From NCBI RefSeq assembly GCF_020171985.1, contig NZ_JAIVAL010000012.1, forward strand, positions 104,413 through 168,412: a DNA stretch of 64,000 nucleotides. The letters run 5' to 3'. How positions within the stretch are numbered: position 1 is the stretch's first letter; the number at the start of each line of letters is the position of its first letter. Under the pieces are notes generated by a model that had not been told where the DNA came from, made no database searches, and worked only from the letters and a program-made list of their open reading frames with translations. The translations under genes and the position numbers were made by a program. This document shows, one piece after another, positions 8,524 through 17,011 of the stretch. This DNA comes from Halobacillus halophilus. GTDB taxonomy: Bacteria > Bacillota > Bacilli > Bacillales > Halobacillaceae.

Positions 8524-10029
8524 ATGTGTGGGATATTTGTGTCAATGGGAGAAATCGAAAAGAGCCAAATGGATGAAGTACTGCAACTGCTTCATCACCG
8601 TGGTCCGGATGAAGGGAAGTCAGTTGTAACCGACCGCGTCCATTTAGGACACCGGCGCCTGTCGATTATAGGGCTGGATGATGGTATTCAACCCATTCAC
8701 AACGCCGAAAAAGATCGGTGGATCGTCTGCAATGGAGAAATTTACAATTTTGAATCAATAAAATCAGAGTTGGAAAGGAAAACCAGCTTTCTTACTCAGT
8801 CCGATAGTGAAGTTGCTTTAAAACTGATCGAATCAGAAGGCGCGAAAGCCATTGAGCAGCTTGATGGAATGTTTGCTTTTTTTATTGCGGATGAACGTAA
8901 TGATACCTTTATTGTGGCTCGTGATCCATTAGGAATAAAACCTTTATATTACGGATTAGACCAGGGAGGACAGTATGTATTTTCTTCTGAATTGAAAGCT
9001 ATTGAGCGCTTCGTTCAACAGCCTGAAGAGTTCCCTCATGGCCATTACTTCACTCCTGAAGAAGGTTTTGTATGTTATCGACATGTACAAGCTCCAGATA
9101 GAACGTTTAACGAAGATTCTCTGGATCAGGTGAACCATTCAATCCGTGAAACGATGGAGGAAGCTATTGAAAAACGATTGCTTGCGGATGTAGAGGTTGG
9201 CGTTCTGCTAAGCGGCGGTCTGGACAGCAGTTTAATAGCCGCGATCGCGAAACGATATCATAAAGGGCCATTTCCGCTTAAATCTTTTTGTGTTGGTGCG
9301 GAAGGCAGTGCGGATGTAATCAATGCACGAAAAGTGGCCGAAGCGATTGGAACAGATCATTATGAATATATTTATACGCAGGAGGAACTGGTAGCGGCTG
9401 TAGAGGATGTAATCTACCATTTAGAGTCTTATGAACCTTCTTTAGTCAGAAGTGCGATCCCGAACTACTTTGTATCAAAATTAGCATCCGAACATGTGAA
9501 AGTAATCCTTTCAGGTGAAGGAGCTGATGAACTGTTCGCAGGTTACGCCTACATGGAGAGGTTTCAGGATACAGGCTCTCTTAATAAAGAAATTATCCGC
9601 ATTCTAAATACTCTTCATCATGTTAACCTGCAGCGTGCCGATCGAATGAGCATGGCGCATTCGCTTGAACTTCGTGTTCCATTTCTTGATATGGAAGTTG
9701 TAGAGAATGCCTTGAAGATCCCGGCTGGTCTCAAGATTCATAAGACAGACCGAATGGAGAAATGGCTACTTCGAAAATCATTTGATGGCATGCTCCCTGA
9801 TGAAGTTCTCTGGAGAAAGAAAGCAGAATTCTCCGAAGGAAGCGGAGCGCTGGATCTACTGGATGCGCATGCGGAAGAAAGCATTACGAATGATGAGCTG
9901 GTTCGTCTTAAGGACACTGTCCCTGTAGAAATCCGCTCGAAGCAGGAAGCTTTTTACTATCAAATATTCAAAAAGCATTTCCCTGGAGAAAATATGCTTC
10001 AGACCGTAGGAAAATGGGCTACGGCTTAG
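8524..10029 (+). CDS. asparagine synthetase, glutamine-hydrolysing
   Basis: Class II (N-terminal nucleophile) asparagine synthetase of 501 residues. After Met removal the protein starts with the catalytic Cys (MCGIF); the glutaminase domain shows HRGPD, GHRRLSI and NGEIYN. The synthetase domain has the PP-loop LSGGLDSS near residue 235 and SGEGADELFAGY. The upstream in-frame start at 8506 would bury the Cys, and GAGGAGG lies before 8524, so 8524 is used. It is shorter than B. subtilis AsnB/AsnH/AsnO (over 600 residues) and nearer to the enterobacterial AsnB size. It is monocistronic, with a strong terminator downstream. No T-box leader was recognised in the 215-base leader region. Confidence 0.92.
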   Translation: MCGIFVSMGEIEKSQMDEVLQLLHHRGPDEGKSVVTDRVHLGHRRLSIIGLDDGIQPIHNAEKDRWIVCNGEIYNFESIKSELERKTSFLTQSDSEVALKLIESEGAKAIEQLDGMFAFFIADERNDTFIVARDPLGIKPLYYGLDQGGQYVFSSELKAIERFVQQPEEFPHGHYFTPEEGFVCYRHVQAPDRTFNEDSLDQVNHSIRETMEEAIEKRLLADVEVGVLLSGGLDSSLIAAIAKRYHKGPFPLKSFCVGAEGSADVINARKVAEAIGTDHYEYIYTQEELVAAVEDVIYHLESYEPSLVRSAIPNYFVSKLASEHVKVILSGEGADELFAGYAYMERFQDTGSLNKEIIRILNTLHHVNLQRADRMSMAHSLELRVPFLDMEVVENALKIPAGLKIHKTDRMEKWLLRKSFDGMLPDEVLWRKKAEFSEGSGALDLLDAHAEESITNDELVRLKDTVPVEIRSKQEAFYYQIFKKHFPGENMLQTVGKWATA

Positions 10030-10114
10030 AGAACGTTTAACGCCCCGCGCTACAGTATCGTCATAGAAAGGGTCGAACCCTTTACTGATAATAATAAATT
10101 ATTCCAAGCTTCTC

Positions 10115-10156
10115 AGCCTGGAGAGAACCCACCTGGTTCCTCTCCAGGCTGTTTTT
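10115..10156 (+). terminator. intrinsic terminator after asparagine synthetase
   Basis: AGCCTGGAGAG-AACC pairs with GGTTCCTCTCCAGGCT with one bulged base, followed by GTTTTTC. Confidence 0.9.
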
Positions 10157-10165
10157 CATCTTACT

Positions 10166-10430
10166 CTACAAACACCTTATTCAACAATCCGGCCGATTAC
10201 TGTAAGACTCCGTTTCGAGATATTGTGTGGAGAAAGGGGCTCCAGGGACCGGCTCGCTTTCCGCGGGCATGCGCTGAGTCTCCTCAGGCTGGCGCCTTCC
10301 GGGGCCTCACCTGTTATGTTCATCCCGCAGGAAAGCGAGTTGTTTCCGCAGCCATCCCTTCTCTATATGAAGTATCGACCCAAAATAGCTCGAAACTGAG
10401 TCTTCAACAAAAGGGAACTTATCTATAACA
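10166..10430 (+). repeat. dispersed intergenic repeat, copy R1
   Basis: First member of a repeat family found seven times here. The left end carries GGCCGATTA...AAGACTCCGTTTCGAGATAT and the right end CTCGAAACTGAGTCTTCAAC, an inverted match. The inside is GC-richer and contains TCGCTTTCCGCGGGC and an inverted counterpart CCCGCAGGAAAGCGAG, so the whole unit can fold back on itself. No transposase is encoded. The outer limits are approximate. Confidence 0.75.
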
Positions 10431-10590
10431 AGCTACACTGAAACTATCGAAAAAAAAGGAGGAATATTGTTTTTTTCCTGCCAGACTCTTTTATGAGAAG
10501 CGTACTATCAACTATAATAAGAATTACAACAAAAATATCAGAAAAGTCAGAATGGTTGTCTCATATAGTTAAGCAAAGGGGGACGGGCTG
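10431..10590 (+). other. leader region before the dehydratase gene
   Basis: AT-rich stretch between repeat R1 and the eutB-like start. It contains a TATAAT at 10513-10518 without a good -35 box, and a strong AAAGGAGG near 10457 that is followed only by an eight-codon frame. It probably holds the promoter of the eutB-pucR pair; nothing else is recognised. Confidence 0.35.
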
Positions 10591-11565
10591 GTGGAGCATC
10601 CATTATTACCGTTTAGAGAAGTCTGGAAAGCAAAGAAACGCATTCGGGAGATCGTTGATGGTCCCACACCTTTAATTTATTCTGAGCACCTTTCCCAACA
10701 TGTGGACTCACACGTCTACTTGAAGCTAGAGCACTTTCATCCCACCGGATCATTTAAGCTGAGAGGAGCTGCGAACAAAATTCTTTCTCTGACACCGGAG
10801 GAAAAGGAAAAAGGAGTCGCTACTTTTTCTACAGGAAACCATGGAATCGCGGTTTCTTATGTAGCGGGAAAATCCAACATTCCATGTGTCGTCTGTATAT
10901 CTAATCGTGTACCCGCCGCTAAAGTCGATCGTTTGAAGCGTCTGGGAGCTCAGGTAGAAGTGGTGGGGGAAAGTCAGGATGATGCTGAAGCCCGCTGCTA
11001 CGAACTCCAGAAAGAAGCCGGTATGACCGTTATCAAACCATTTGACGACCGGGAAGTGATCGCAGGTCAAGGGACGATTGGACTCGAAATTATGGAGCAG
11101 TGTCCGGATGTGGATCAGGTCATTATTCCTTTATCAGGTGGAGGGTTACTATCAGGTATTGGTGCTTCTTTAAAGAGTATTGATTCTGATATTCAAATCA
11201 CCGGGGTCTCAATGGAAAGGTCAGCGGTCATGTATGAGAGTCTGCTAAAGGGCGAGCCGGTTATCCTGAAAGAAGAAGACACGCTTGCGGATAGTCTGCT
11301 TGGCGGTCTTGGTCCTAATAATGAGTATACCTTTTCTTTAACCCAGACTTTTTTAGACGAAGCTAAATTGGTTTCTGAATCATCGATTGGTAACGGAATA
11401 TTATTTATGCTGAACCATCACAAAATGGCGGTGGAAGGCGCTGCTGCAGCAGGTATAGGGTGGCTGCTGAACGAAAAGAGTGCTAAAGGTAACCATGTCG
11501 TACTGGTGGTCAGCGGAAACAACATTGACCAACACACCATCGATCACTTAATTAAGAATCAATAG
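10591..11565 (+). CDS. eutB: threonine dehydratase-like PLP enzyme, EutB candidate
   Basis: Fold-type II PLP enzyme of 324 residues, serine/threonine dehydratase family, without a C-terminal ACT domain. The PLP lysine lies in TGSFKLRGAANK near residue 54 and the phosphate-binding loop is SGGGLLSGIG. EutB, proposed to dehydrate a hydroxyectoine-derived compound, belongs to this family. The EutB call depends on the eutC- and doeA-like genes 14 kb downstream and the PucR regulator next door; an ordinary catabolic threonine/serine dehydratase is the alternative. The start is GTG with AAGGGGGA before it. The stop is 16 bases from the regulator start. Confidence 0.6.
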   Translation: MEHPLLPFREVWKAKKRIREIVDGPTPLIYSEHLSQHVDSHVYLKLEHFHPTGSFKLRGAANKILSLTPEEKEKGVATFSTGNHGIAVSYVAGKSNIPCVVCISNRVPAAKVDRLKRLGAQVEVVGESQDDAEARCYELQKEAGMTVIKPFDDREVIAGQGTIGLEIMEQCPDVDQVIIPLSGGGLLSGIGASLKSIDSDIQITGVSMERSAVMYESLLKGEPVILKEEDTLADSLLGGLGPNNEYTFSLTQTFLDEAKLVSESSIGNGILFMLNHHKMAVEGAAAAGIGWLLNEKSAKGNHVVLVVSGNNIDQHTIDHLIKNQ

Positions 11566-11581
11566 GGCAGGAGTGAAGCGA

Positions 11582-13252
11582 ATGGGAGTTACAGTGGAAA
11601 GAGTGCTGCGGTTACCTATTTTTGAACAAGCCAAAGTGTTAACTACGATTACAGATAAGCCCGTACAATGGATATCTGTAATTGAGACACCTGTTGAAAA
11701 TTTTGTGAGAAATAATGAGTTTGTGCTGAGCACAGGGGTGGGATGCGGAGACGATATAACTGCACTTGAGGAATATGTGAAGGATGTTATTCGTGCAGAT
11801 GCTTCAGCTCTCGCTTTTGCTACAGGACGACACCTTTACAAAATCCCGGACCGTATTCTGAAAATAGCAGAGGAACACAATTTTATGATTATGGAAATTC
11901 CATGGGAGGTCAGGTTCGGAGATATTCTGCAGGATGTTCTTCGTTTAATAAGTGAGGAAAAGCAGACCGGACAACAGCGAGCCGAAACCATCCGCCAGGA
12001 ATTGATTAATTGTGTATTGAACGGGAAAGGATTGCAGGAAATCACCACGATTCTTTACGATAATACCCATATTCCTGCTGCAATCAGTGACCATAATAAA
12101 CAAATCAGGGCTAATCAGCAATTCGACCGCTATTTTCTGGACGTACTGAACGGGAAAGAAAACGAAGCGTTTCAACTCGTTTCTCCAGAACCTTTTAGTG
12201 ATCATCCACTAGTCCATTACATTGAAAAATATGAGATTGGTCCGCATTTTTGCTATCAGCTGACGATCCTTTCGAATTATAAAAAGCAAGGATATCTGCT
12301 GTTTAAGCCAGAGGAGGACCATGAGTTGTCGTGGGTGGATTTATCGATTTTAGAGCACACATTAACGGCCTGCGCTTTGTATTTTGTCAAAGAAAACGCA
12401 ATCGAAATGACCGAAATCCGCTTGAAGGATAATTTTTTACTTGAACTTGCCAAAACCGAAGTCGATATCGATAAGGCGCTCTTGGCAAAAGCTCATCTGC
12501 TTGGCTATGATTTAGATAAACCTTATGTATGTCTCGTAGGGGATATTCGATTTAAAAAGCAGATTGATGGTCCTGTAGGCTCAGAGGAACATTCGGTCCA
12601 ATCTTCCTCCATGCACAGCCGGAACTACTATATCCAAAAGGAAGTTACACATGCAGGCGATGTGCTGAAGCGTCAGACGATGACCACGTTTGATGAAGGG
12701 GAAGTTATCGTTTATATAGAAGCGGATGCCAAGACATATCCGGAGACAGCCAATCAATTTCTTGATCTTGTGGAGCGGCGCCTTCACGAGTTACTTGCCG
12801 GTATTACGATTTCCTGGGGAGTCTCCTGCCATAAAGATGGCTTGTACAACTTCCACCAGAGCTATGAAGAGGCCGCTACCGCTTTAAATATTGGACGCCA
12901 GAAACATGAAGATGGTGACCGCACTTTTTTCAGTGATACACGAATGAATCGCTTGTTAATGGCCCTATCACACGAAAAGGAAATTGAGTTTATTGTCCAG
13001 AATACCTTGGAAAAACTAATCGAATATGATCAACGAAGACAGACCGACTTAATTCATACGTTCATTGTGTATAACAAATACAACAGTAACGTAAGCCAGA
13101 CGGCCCGCGCCTTAAATCTTCACCGACAGTCGTTGCTGCATCGCTTAAGGAATATTGAACAATTAACAGGGCTTTCTTTGTTGGATGCAGATGATCTTTT
13201 CCTTTTGGAGCTCAGTGTACGATTATGGATGTTGAAAAAAATAGAAAAATGA
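11582..13252 (+). CDS. PucR/CdaR-type transcriptional regulator
   Basis: Regulator of 556 residues. The N-terminal purine-catabolism (PucR) domain spans about residues 5-125 (VTVERVLRLPIFEQAKVL), a GGDEF-like/central region lies in the middle, and a C-terminal PucR-type helix-turn-helix occupies the last 60 residues (YNSNVSQTARALNLHRQSLL). Such proteins usually activate a catabolic operon in response to a metabolite. It follows the eutB-like gene closely and is probably co-transcribed. ATG 11582 is preferred over GTG 11573 because GGGCAGGAG overlaps the latter. It is the only candidate local regulator for the ectoine genes, which is inference. Confidence 0.85.
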   Translation: MGVTVERVLRLPIFEQAKVLTTITDKPVQWISVIETPVENFVRNNEFVLSTGVGCGDDITALEEYVKDVIRADASALAFATGRHLYKIPDRILKIAEEHNFMIMEIPWEVRFGDILQDVLRLISEEKQTGQQRAETIRQELINCVLNGKGLQEITTILYDNTHIPAAISDHNKQIRANQQFDRYFLDVLNGKENEAFQLVSPEPFSDHPLVHYIEKYEIGPHFCYQLTILSNYKKQGYLLFKPEEDHELSWVDLSILEHTLTACALYFVKENAIEMTEIRLKDNFLLELAKTEVDIDKALLAKAHLLGYDLDKPYVCLVGDIRFKKQIDGPVGSEEHSVQSSSMHSRNYYIQKEVTHAGDVLKRQTMTTFDEGEVIVYIEADAKTYPETANQFLDLVERRLHELLAGITISWGVSCHKDGLYNFHQSYEEAATALNIGRQKHEDGDRTFFSDTRMNRLLMALSHEKEIEFIVQNTLEKLIEYDQRRQTDLIHTFIVYNKYNSNVSQTARALNLHRQSLLHRLRNIEQLTGLSLLDADDLFLLELSVRLWMLKKIEK

Positions 13253-13286
13253 GCGCTTCTTCTGCAAAGGAGCCGCTCATTTTTAT
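13247..13286. terminator. intrinsic terminator between convergent genes
   Basis: AAATGAGCG pairs with CGCTCATTT, followed by TTTATTTATT. It overlaps the pucR stop codon and lies just before the end of the convergent lipoprotein gene. Confidence 0.8.
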
Positions 13287-13289
13287 TTA

Positions 13290-13817
13290 TTATCTGTCGG
13301 CGACGGTTGTTTCTAAGTCCTCGTCACTTGAACCAATTCTAGTTAATTGAATCTCCCATACATCCTCTTCCTCAACGTAAGAAATCATCTTTACGGCTAA
13401 AAGTTTGTCTCCCGGAATCTCCATAAGAGATTTAGACAGAGCCTCAGAAGCTTCTAAATCTGCACCCTCCACATGGCTCATTTCGAGAGTCGACACTTCT
13501 TCTGCTTCGGCCTGAGAGGGGAAGGATTCACGGACTCCATTTTTCACCCACACTTCGACCTGTTTACCTACCCAGCGGTTTTTAGGAGCGCCTGAGACCC
13601 ACATGGCATTCGCAGGATTGTCAGAATTAGAGTCCAGGGGGGACACCACTAGAATTTGGTCCTTTTTCTGCTCCATAACATATCCCGTAATTTCAGGAGG
13701 CGCAGGGTTTTCTTGTTCGGGCGATTTTTTGGAATCACTATCAGAATTAGAAGTTGGTGCAGAGCCGCACCCGGTCAGAATCATAGCTATGAAAAATATG
13801 CATCCCCAGGCTTTCAT
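13290..13817 (-). CDS. predicted lipoprotein of unknown function
   Basis: Product of 175 residues with a type II signal peptide: MKAW..., a short hydrophobic core and the lipobox LTGC, followed by a Ser/Asp/Lys-rich linker. The rest resembles small Bacillus lipoproteins with a DUF3221-like beta domain (GYVMEQKKDQILVVS...MWVSG), which is a tentative match. A longer frame begins at 13901, but AAAGGCAGG lies before 13817 and the signal peptide starts there. It converges on pucR and is divergent from the TPP riboswitch region. Confidence 0.8.
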   Translation of the reverse strand: MKAWGCIFFIAMILTGCGSAPTSNSDSDSKKSPEQENPAPPEITGYVMEQKKDQILVVSPLDSNSDNPANAMWVSGAPKNRWVGKQVEVWVKNGVRESFPSQAEAEEVSTLEMSHVEGADLEASEALSKSLMEIPGDKLLAVKMISYVEEEDVWEIQLTRIGSSDEDLETTVADR

Positions 13818-13918
13818 AGACTTGCCTGCCTTTCTTTTTGGATTTTTGAATAATTTTCCATGACATCCATCTTTAACTTTGTTATAGTATAAAACAACCA
13901 AGTGAATCTATGATTATT

Positions 13919-14013
13919 ACTACTAGGGGAGCCTGAATAGGCTGAGAGGAAAGCAACTAAGCATTCCGACTCTTAAGAACCTGATCTGGTTAAGACCAGC
14001 GGAGGGAAGTAGT
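13919..14013 (+). promoter_or_regulatory. TPP riboswitch (THI element) controlling thiW
   Basis: The conserved THI-box elements are all present: P1 strands ACTACT and AGTAGT, GGGGAGCC...GGCTGAGAGG for the pyrimidine-sensing arm, and ACCTGATCTGG...CCAGCGGAGGGAAG for the pyrophosphate arm. A Rho-independent terminator follows at 14043, so thiamin pyrophosphate should stop transcription before thiW. Confidence 0.97.
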
Positions 14014-14042
14014 CTACTATTTTATTAGACATTACCCTTTTA

Positions 14043-14078
14043 AGTCAGGTCCCTCCCAGGATCTGGCTTTTTTATTTT
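14043..14078 (+). terminator. riboswitch-controlled terminator before thiW
   Basis: AGTCAGGTCC pairs with GGATCTGGCT using two G:U pairs, followed by TTTTTTATTTT. It lies 30 bases after the first TPP aptamer and 25 bases before thiW, as expected for an expression platform. Confidence 0.88.
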
Positions 14079-14101
14079 CCCCTATGGAAGGGAGGACAGA
14101 C

Positions 14102-14590
14102 ATGAACAAAACAAGACTACTCACGACTATGGCTGCATTTGTTGCGATTGGAACACTTGGGGCTCAGCTGCTTTGGTTTCCAGCAGGCGTAGCAAAGGCT
14201 TATCCAGTCCAGCATGCGGTAAATGTGATGGCAGCTGTTACACTTGGTCCTTTACCGGCTGTAGCCATAGCTTTTATGATCGGTCTATTACGCCTCCTCC
14301 TGGGGTTAGGCACCTTGCTCGCGTTTCCTGGAGGAATGATCGGTGCGTTTCTTGCGGGCATCTTATACAAATGGATTCAGAATAAATGTGCCGCCGTTGC
14401 CGGTGAAGTGCTTGGTACCGGAGTTATTGGAGCCTTATTCGCTGTTCCATATGCCAAACTGCTCATGGGCAGTTCATCTGGAGCGCTGGTATTTCTTCCA
14501 TCCTTCTTAGTCAGCAGTATATCGGGCGCTATGATAGGATGGATCATCGTCTCAAGAGTTAAATTGGAAAAATATATCTTACAACCATAA
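14102..14590 (+). CDS. thiW: ThiW, S component of an ECF thiamin-precursor transporter
   Basis: Membrane protein of 162 residues with about five hydrophobic segments. GAQLLWFPAGVAKAYPVQHAVNV in two parts (WFPAG and YPVQHAVN) and FPGGMIGA are typical of ThiW, the substrate-binding component of an energy-coupling-factor transporter, proposed to import the thiazole precursor. Start 14102 (not 14084) because GGAAGGGAGG lies directly before it. TPP-riboswitch control and thiM downstream, whose product phosphorylates hydroxyethylthiazole, support the role. The ECF module itself is not in this window. Confidence 0.9.
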   Translation: MNKTRLLTTMAAFVAIGTLGAQLLWFPAGVAKAYPVQHAVNVMAAVTLGPLPAVAIAFMIGLLRLLLGLGTLLAFPGGMIGAFLAGILYKWIQNKCAAVAGEVLGTGVIGALFAVPYAKLLMGSSSGALVFLPSFLVSSISGAMIGWIIVSRVKLEKYILQP

Positions 14591-14599
14591 TACACGGAA

Positions 14600-14692
14600 A
14601 CTACTAGGGGCGCGAGTGTTCGCTGAGATAAGGAAGAAAATTCCTTGGTCCCTTAGCACCTGATCTGGATCATGCCAGCGGAGGGAAGTAGT
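14600..14692 (+). promoter_or_regulatory. TPP riboswitch (THI element) controlling tenA-thiDME
   Basis: Second aptamer: P1 ACTACT/AGTAGT, GGGGCGCGAG...CGCTGAGATAAGG, CACCTGATCTGGATCATGCCAGCGGAGGGAAG. No T-run terminator follows; the 56 bases to tenA hold CTCTCCCTCTC and an AGGAGG site, so control may be at translation start. The second mechanism is inference. Confidence 0.97.
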
Positions 14693-14748
14693 AAGCAGCC
14701 CCACTCTCCCTCTCTTAGTAGCTTCCGCAAAAATCAGGAGGCAAATTC

Positions 14749-15438
14749 ATGTCATTTACAGAACAGTTAAGACAGGAAAACCATGATATATTTGAAAGAA
14801 TTTTTCATCATCCTTTCGTCGAAGGGATTGGAAATGGCCGACTTCCCTCAGAATCTATTGCTCATTATATAAAAGCAGATTACGAATATTTAAATGCATT
14901 TATGCACATTTATGGAATTGCAATCTCCAAGTCTTCTGAGCGTGAAGATATCCAATATTTTAACGAACAAGTTAATTTTGTTCTTCATAGTGAAGTACAT
15001 CCCCATCATAATTTGTGCGAGTATATCGGCATTCGTTACGAGGATCTTCAGGGTTACGCGCTTCCTCCAACGGCTGATCATTATGTAAAGCATATGATGT
15101 ACCATGCTCAAATGGGAGGTCTTGGTGAAATTATTGCCGCACTGCTTCCTTGTCCTTGGACTTATTTAGAAATAGGAAGATATTTGATGAAGGAGTATGA
15201 GCCTGACCAGGATCATCCTTTTTATCCCTGGATAAAATTCTATGCCGAAAGTGAGATGCAAATTCTGACGGACCATTTGCGAAGCCGGCTCGATCATTTA
15301 GCTGAGCAAGCTTCAGAAAAAGAACTCCGTCGTATTAGAGATGCATTTCGCAAAAGCTGTCAGCTGGAATGGTCTTTTTGGGAAATGGCTTATACATGTG
15401 AAGAATGGATTGAAGGAAAGGCGGTGGATGTTAAATGA
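14749..15438 (+). CDS. tenA: TenA, aminopyrimidine aminohydrolase (thiaminase II)
   Basis: TenA family, 229 residues. It hydrolyses aminomethyl- to hydroxymethyl-pyrimidine in salvage of degraded thiamin. The active-site residues known from B. subtilis TenA fall at the same positions: D44 and Y47 in KADYEYL, C135 in LPCPWTY and the C-terminal Glu at E207. CAGGAGG precedes the ATG. It is first in the tenA-thiD-thiM-thiE operon and lies behind the second TPP riboswitch. The end overlaps thiD by four bases. Confidence 0.95.
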   Translation: MSFTEQLRQENHDIFERIFHHPFVEGIGNGRLPSESIAHYIKADYEYLNAFMHIYGIAISKSSEREDIQYFNEQVNFVLHSEVHPHHNLCEYIGIRYEDLQGYALPPTADHYVKHMMYHAQMGGLGEIIAALLPCPWTYLEIGRYLMKEYEPDQDHPFYPWIKFYAESEMQILTDHLRSRLDHLAEQASEKELRRIRDAFRKSCQLEWSFWEMAYTCEEWIEGKAVDVK

Positions 15439-16247
15439 ACCACGTTCCATGTGCATTGACTATTGCGGGTACAGACCCAAGCGGAGGAGCAGGTATCCAG
15501 GCAGATTTAAAAACATTCCAGGAATTAAAATGCTACGGGATGTCCGTGATCACCTCTGCTGTGGCCCAAAATACAACGGGAGTAAAGGATGTTCACCATC
15601 TTCCCCTTGATTTCCTGGAAAAACAGCTTCACTCAATTTCTGAGGACATGCCGGTCCACGCTGTAAAAACAGGAATGGTCGCTCAAAAAGATATGATGAA
15701 AATAATAGCCGAGTGGATCACGAAAGTCGACGCTTATTATGTAATGGATCCTGTTATGATTTCTCAAAGTGGTGATTCATTAAGTGAAGAAGAGTCCCGT
15801 GAAGTATTACGAAAACAACTGCTACCTCTAACCACTTTAGTAACTCCTAACATCCCGGAAGCGGAAGAGATAACCGGGAAAAGGATTGAAACGGAGGAGG
15901 ATATGAAAGAAGCGGCTGAAGCTATCGTTAAGGACTTCGGAGCAGGTGCAGCCTTAGTCAAAGGCGGACACAGAGAAGGGGCAGCCATCGATTATTTATT
16001 TGATGGAAATGAGATCCATACCTTCGAATCAGAACGTATTCAAACAAAAAATACTCATGGGACCGGCTGTACGTATTCGGCAGCGATTACTGCTTATCTG
16101 GCACAAGGGCTCTCCCTGGTGGAAGCTGTCAAAAAAGCTAAATATTTTGTAACAGAGGCAATTCGATATTCCTTCGAACTAGGAAATGGCAGCGGTCCGA
16201 CCAATCATTTTGCTATTCGTGAGGAGGTTTCTGACAAATGGATATAA
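15435..16247 (+). CDS. thiD: hydroxymethylpyrimidine/phosphomethylpyrimidine kinase
   Basis: ThiD of 270 residues, a ribokinase-fold enzyme that phosphorylates HMP twice to HMP-PP. The N-terminal motif ALTIAGTDPSGGAGIQAD, the central YVMDPVM and the catalytic anion hole/Asp region THGTGCTYSAAI are all present. It starts within the tenA stop (ATGA) and its end overlaps thiM by ten bases, so the four genes are tightly coupled. The product of TenA is its substrate. Confidence 0.96.
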   Translation: MNHVPCALTIAGTDPSGGAGIQADLKTFQELKCYGMSVITSAVAQNTTGVKDVHHLPLDFLEKQLHSISEDMPVHAVKTGMVAQKDMMKIIAEWITKVDAYYVMDPVMISQSGDSLSEEESREVLRKQLLPLTTLVTPNIPEAEEITGKRIETEEDMKEAAEAIVKDFGAGAALVKGGHREGAAIDYLFDGNEIHTFESERIQTKNTHGTGCTYSAAITAYLAQGLSLVEAVKKAKYFVTEAIRYSFELGNGSGPTNHFAIREEVSDKWI

Positions 16248-17011
16248 ACATTATTAAAGAAGTGCGACAAAATCAGCCGTTGATTCACCATATAACGAAT
16301 GGAGTGGTGATGAATTTCAGTGCCAACGGTTTACTCTCTTTTGGAGGTTCTCCTATCATGGCACACGCCAAAGAAGAGGTTGAGGATGTATCACGTCTTG
16401 CCGATGGTGTTCTTCTTAATATAGGGACATTAACAGAAAATCAGGTGAATTCCATGATTATAGCTGGCCAGGCGGCGAATGAGGCAGGAGTTCCTGTAGT
16501 ATTGGATCCGGTTGGAGCACCTGCTACTAAATTCCGCTCGAAAAGTATGCAGAACATTTTAGAAAAGGTAAAACCTTCCGTAATTAAAGGAAATGCCGGA
16601 GAACTTGCCCATCTAATAGGAGAAGAAGTAGAGACAAAAGGGGTAGAATCGACCGGTAAAGGGAACGAAAAATCAATTGCGGAAAGAGTAGCACAAACCT
16701 ATGAGACCACTGCTGTTGTCACGGGAAAGATTGACGTAGTATCTGATGGGTCCGAAACCCGGACTAATTCAACAGGGCATCCTCTGTTAGCGAAGGTGAC
16801 TGGGACCGGATGCCTGCTTGGATCGATTCTTACTGCATGCATGGCTGCATCTGGAACAAGTGTAACCAAGATTCATACAGCTTTGGAATTTTTTGGAGCG
16901 GCCGCTGAACATGCAGCCTCCCAAGATGAAGTACAGGGACCGGGAACATTTTCTCCTCATTTTCTCGATGCATTGGCTATGGATCCTGAGCAATTAAGGA
17001 GAGGAGAATAG
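16238..17011 (+). CDS. thiM: hydroxyethylthiazole kinase
   Basis: ThiM of 257 residues, which phosphorylates 4-methyl-5-hydroxyethylthiazole. Diagnostic segments are IHHITNGVVMNFSAN near the N-terminus, VVLDPVGAPATKFR, IKGNAGE and VTGTGCLLGSI, which carries the catalytic Cys/Gly loop. It overlaps thiD and shares one base with the thiE start. With ThiW import it would complete thiazole salvage. Confidence 0.95.
   Translation: MDINIIKEVRQNQPLIHHITNGVVMNFSANGLLSFGGSPIMAHAKEEVEDVSRLADGVLLNIGTLTENQVNSMIIAGQAANEAGVPVVLDPVGAPATKFRSKSMQNILEKVKPSVIKGNAGELAHLIGEEVETKGVESTGKGNEKSIAERVAQTYETTAVVTGKIDVVSDGSETRTNSTGHPLLAKVTGTGCLLGSILTACMAASGTSVTKIHTALEFFGAAAEHAASQDEVQGPGTFSPHFLDALAMDPEQLRRGE

Noticed and set aside
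10225..10428. 67-codon frame inside repeat R1
   Set aside because: Repeat sequence, no ribosome-binding site, not kept in other copies.
10450..10490. Strong AAAGGAGG with a following TTG as a leader peptide
   Set aside because: The frame is only eight codons with no regulatory residues or clear attenuator after it.
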